From Oscillospiraceae bacterium (GTDB lineage: Bacteria > Bacillota > Clostridia > Oscillospirales > Acutalibacteraceae): a stretch of DNA of 5,788 nt. The DNA lies in assembly GCA_022508865.1 (NCBI GenBank), contig JAFLUK010000094.1:1-5788 (forward strand), read 5' to 3'. Each line of letters starts with the position of its first letter. The first letter of the stretch is position 1. Below the pieces are notes generated by a model. It was not told the origin of the DNA, ran no database searches, and worked only from the letters and a program-made list of their open reading frames with translations. Shown piece after piece: positions 5,034 to 5,788 of this stretch. A program made the translations under genes and the position numbers.

Positions 5034-5788
5034 TTAATTTTTAAGTGCCTGCAATGGTGCAGGAATCTGTCCGCCTCTACTGATAAATTTTTCAGGAGAG
5101 CCTTTTCTTAAACTCATAACAGGCCCCATACCCAGCAGACCACCAAAGTTAAGAGAATCTCCTGCCTTTTTGCCAACAGCAGGAATAAGTCTTACCGCTG
5201 TTGTTTTGCTGTTTACCATACCAATTGCAGCTTCATCAGCAATAATGGCAGAAATAACCTCGGGAGTTGTGTCGCCGGGAACTACAATCATATCAAGACC
5301 AACAGAGCAAACTGCAGTCATACATTCAAGCTTTGTAATATCAAGGTAGCCGTTCTCTGTTGCGGCAATCATTCCTGCATCTTCAGAAACAGGAATAAAT
5401 GCTCCTGAAAGACCTCCAACTCTACTTGAGGCCATTACACCGCCCTTTTTAACTGCATCATTCAGCAGAGCAAGCGCAGCGGTTGTACCGTGACAGCCAC
5501 ATCCCTCAAGTCCCATTTCTTCAAGGATATATGCAACAGAGTCCCCAACAGCAGGAGTAGGAGCAAGTGAAAGGTCAACAATACCAAAGGGTACATTCAG
5601 TCTTTTGCTTGCCTGCTGTGCAACAAGCTGACCCATTCTTGTGATTTTAAAAGCAGTTTTCTTTACAACATCTGCAATCTGGGAAATGTTGTAGTTGCCG
5701 CACTTTGTGAGAGCAGCACGCACAACACCAGGTACTGATACACCAACATTTATAACCTTATCTGCTTCTCCAACACCGTGAAAAGCAC
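5034..5788 (-). CDS. UPF0210/DUF711 (PFL family) protein, C-terminal part
   Basis: About 250 codons are present and the reading frame stays open to the right edge, so the start is outside the window. The frame beyond 5723 reads AFHGVGEADKVINVGVSVPG before VVRAALTKCGN; the GTG at 5721-5723 is therefore an internal valine, not the start. Conserved family stretches are easy to see: MTAVCSVGLDMIVVPGDT, IIADEAAIGMVNSKTTAVR, FGGLLGMGPVMSL and GCGCHGT. UPF0210 proteins are usually about 450 residues, so a little over half is seen. They are soluble cytoplasmic proteins distantly related to the pyruvate formate-lyase fold. No firm function is established as far as I know, and I assign none. The gene often follows a small ACT-domain (UPF0237) gene, which would lie to the right of this window. 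It converges on the FN3 gene and ends at its own terminator (4970-5004). Confidence 0.94.
   Translation of the reverse strand, partial: AFHGVGEADKVINVGVSVPGVVRAALTKCGNYNISQIADVVKKTAFKITRMGQLVAQQASKRLNVPFGIVDLSLAPTPAVGDSVAYILEEMGLEGCGCHGTTAALALLNDAVKKGGVMASSRVGGLSGAFIPVSEDAGMIAATENGYLDITKLECMTAVCSVGLDMIVVPGDTTPEVISAIIADEAAIGMVNSKTTAVRLIPAVGKKAGDSLNFGGLLGMGPVMSLRKGSPEKFISRGGQIPAPLQALKN

Noticed and set aside
5034..5723. GTG at 5721-5723 as the start of the minus-strand gene
   Set aside because: The frame continues upstream to the window edge with residues conserved in the UPF0210 family, so the codon is internal.

Overview
The window looks like chromosomal DNA of a low-GC Firmicute of class Clostridia, probably a Ruminococcaceae/Oscillospirales-type gut bacterium. 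This rests on AT-rich intergenic DNA, AGGAGG-type ribosome binding sites, a sortase with class D-like active-site motifs, and secreted proteins built from lysine-rich fibronectin-III-like and bacterial Ig-like (Big_2) repeats. The genus is an inference, because no rRNA or other marker gene is present.

Positions 1-2250 hold a promoter and a tight three-gene plus-strand operon for envelope proteins. The first gene (142-723) encodes a small exported protein with a signal peptide and a C-terminal membrane anchor with a basic tail. The second (730-1392) encodes a sortase with His132, Cys190 and Arg202. The third (1405-2250) encodes a four-helix membrane protein that I do not recognise. The gaps are 6 and 12 bases. 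The first protein has the layout of a sortase substrate but no LPXTG-type motif, so a dedicated sortase-partner module is possible but unproven.

Positions 2251-2446 are intergenic and contain a long AT-rich hairpin and a candidate promoter. Two paralogous secreted proteins follow, at 2447-3634 and 3771-4916. Each has a signal peptide, three FN3-like repeats and one C-terminal Big_2-like domain, and neither has a wall-anchoring signal. Each has its own upstream region and its own downstream terminator. A nearly identical 19-base box lies in front of both genes at the same distance from the proposed -10 element, which suggests that they share a regulator.

Positions 4917-5033 carry two back-to-back hairpin terminators, one for each converging gene, and a short palindrome. 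From 5034 to the right edge, on the minus strand, is the C-terminal part of a UPF0210/DUF711 ('PFL family') protein whose start lies outside the window. It is a conserved cytoplasmic protein with no evident link to the surface genes.

I see no rRNA, tRNA, CRISPR array, insertion sequence or phage gene. The most interesting parts are the sortase triad with its non-canonical candidate substrate, and the paired FN3/Big_2 proteins with their shared upstream box and extremely basic repeats.
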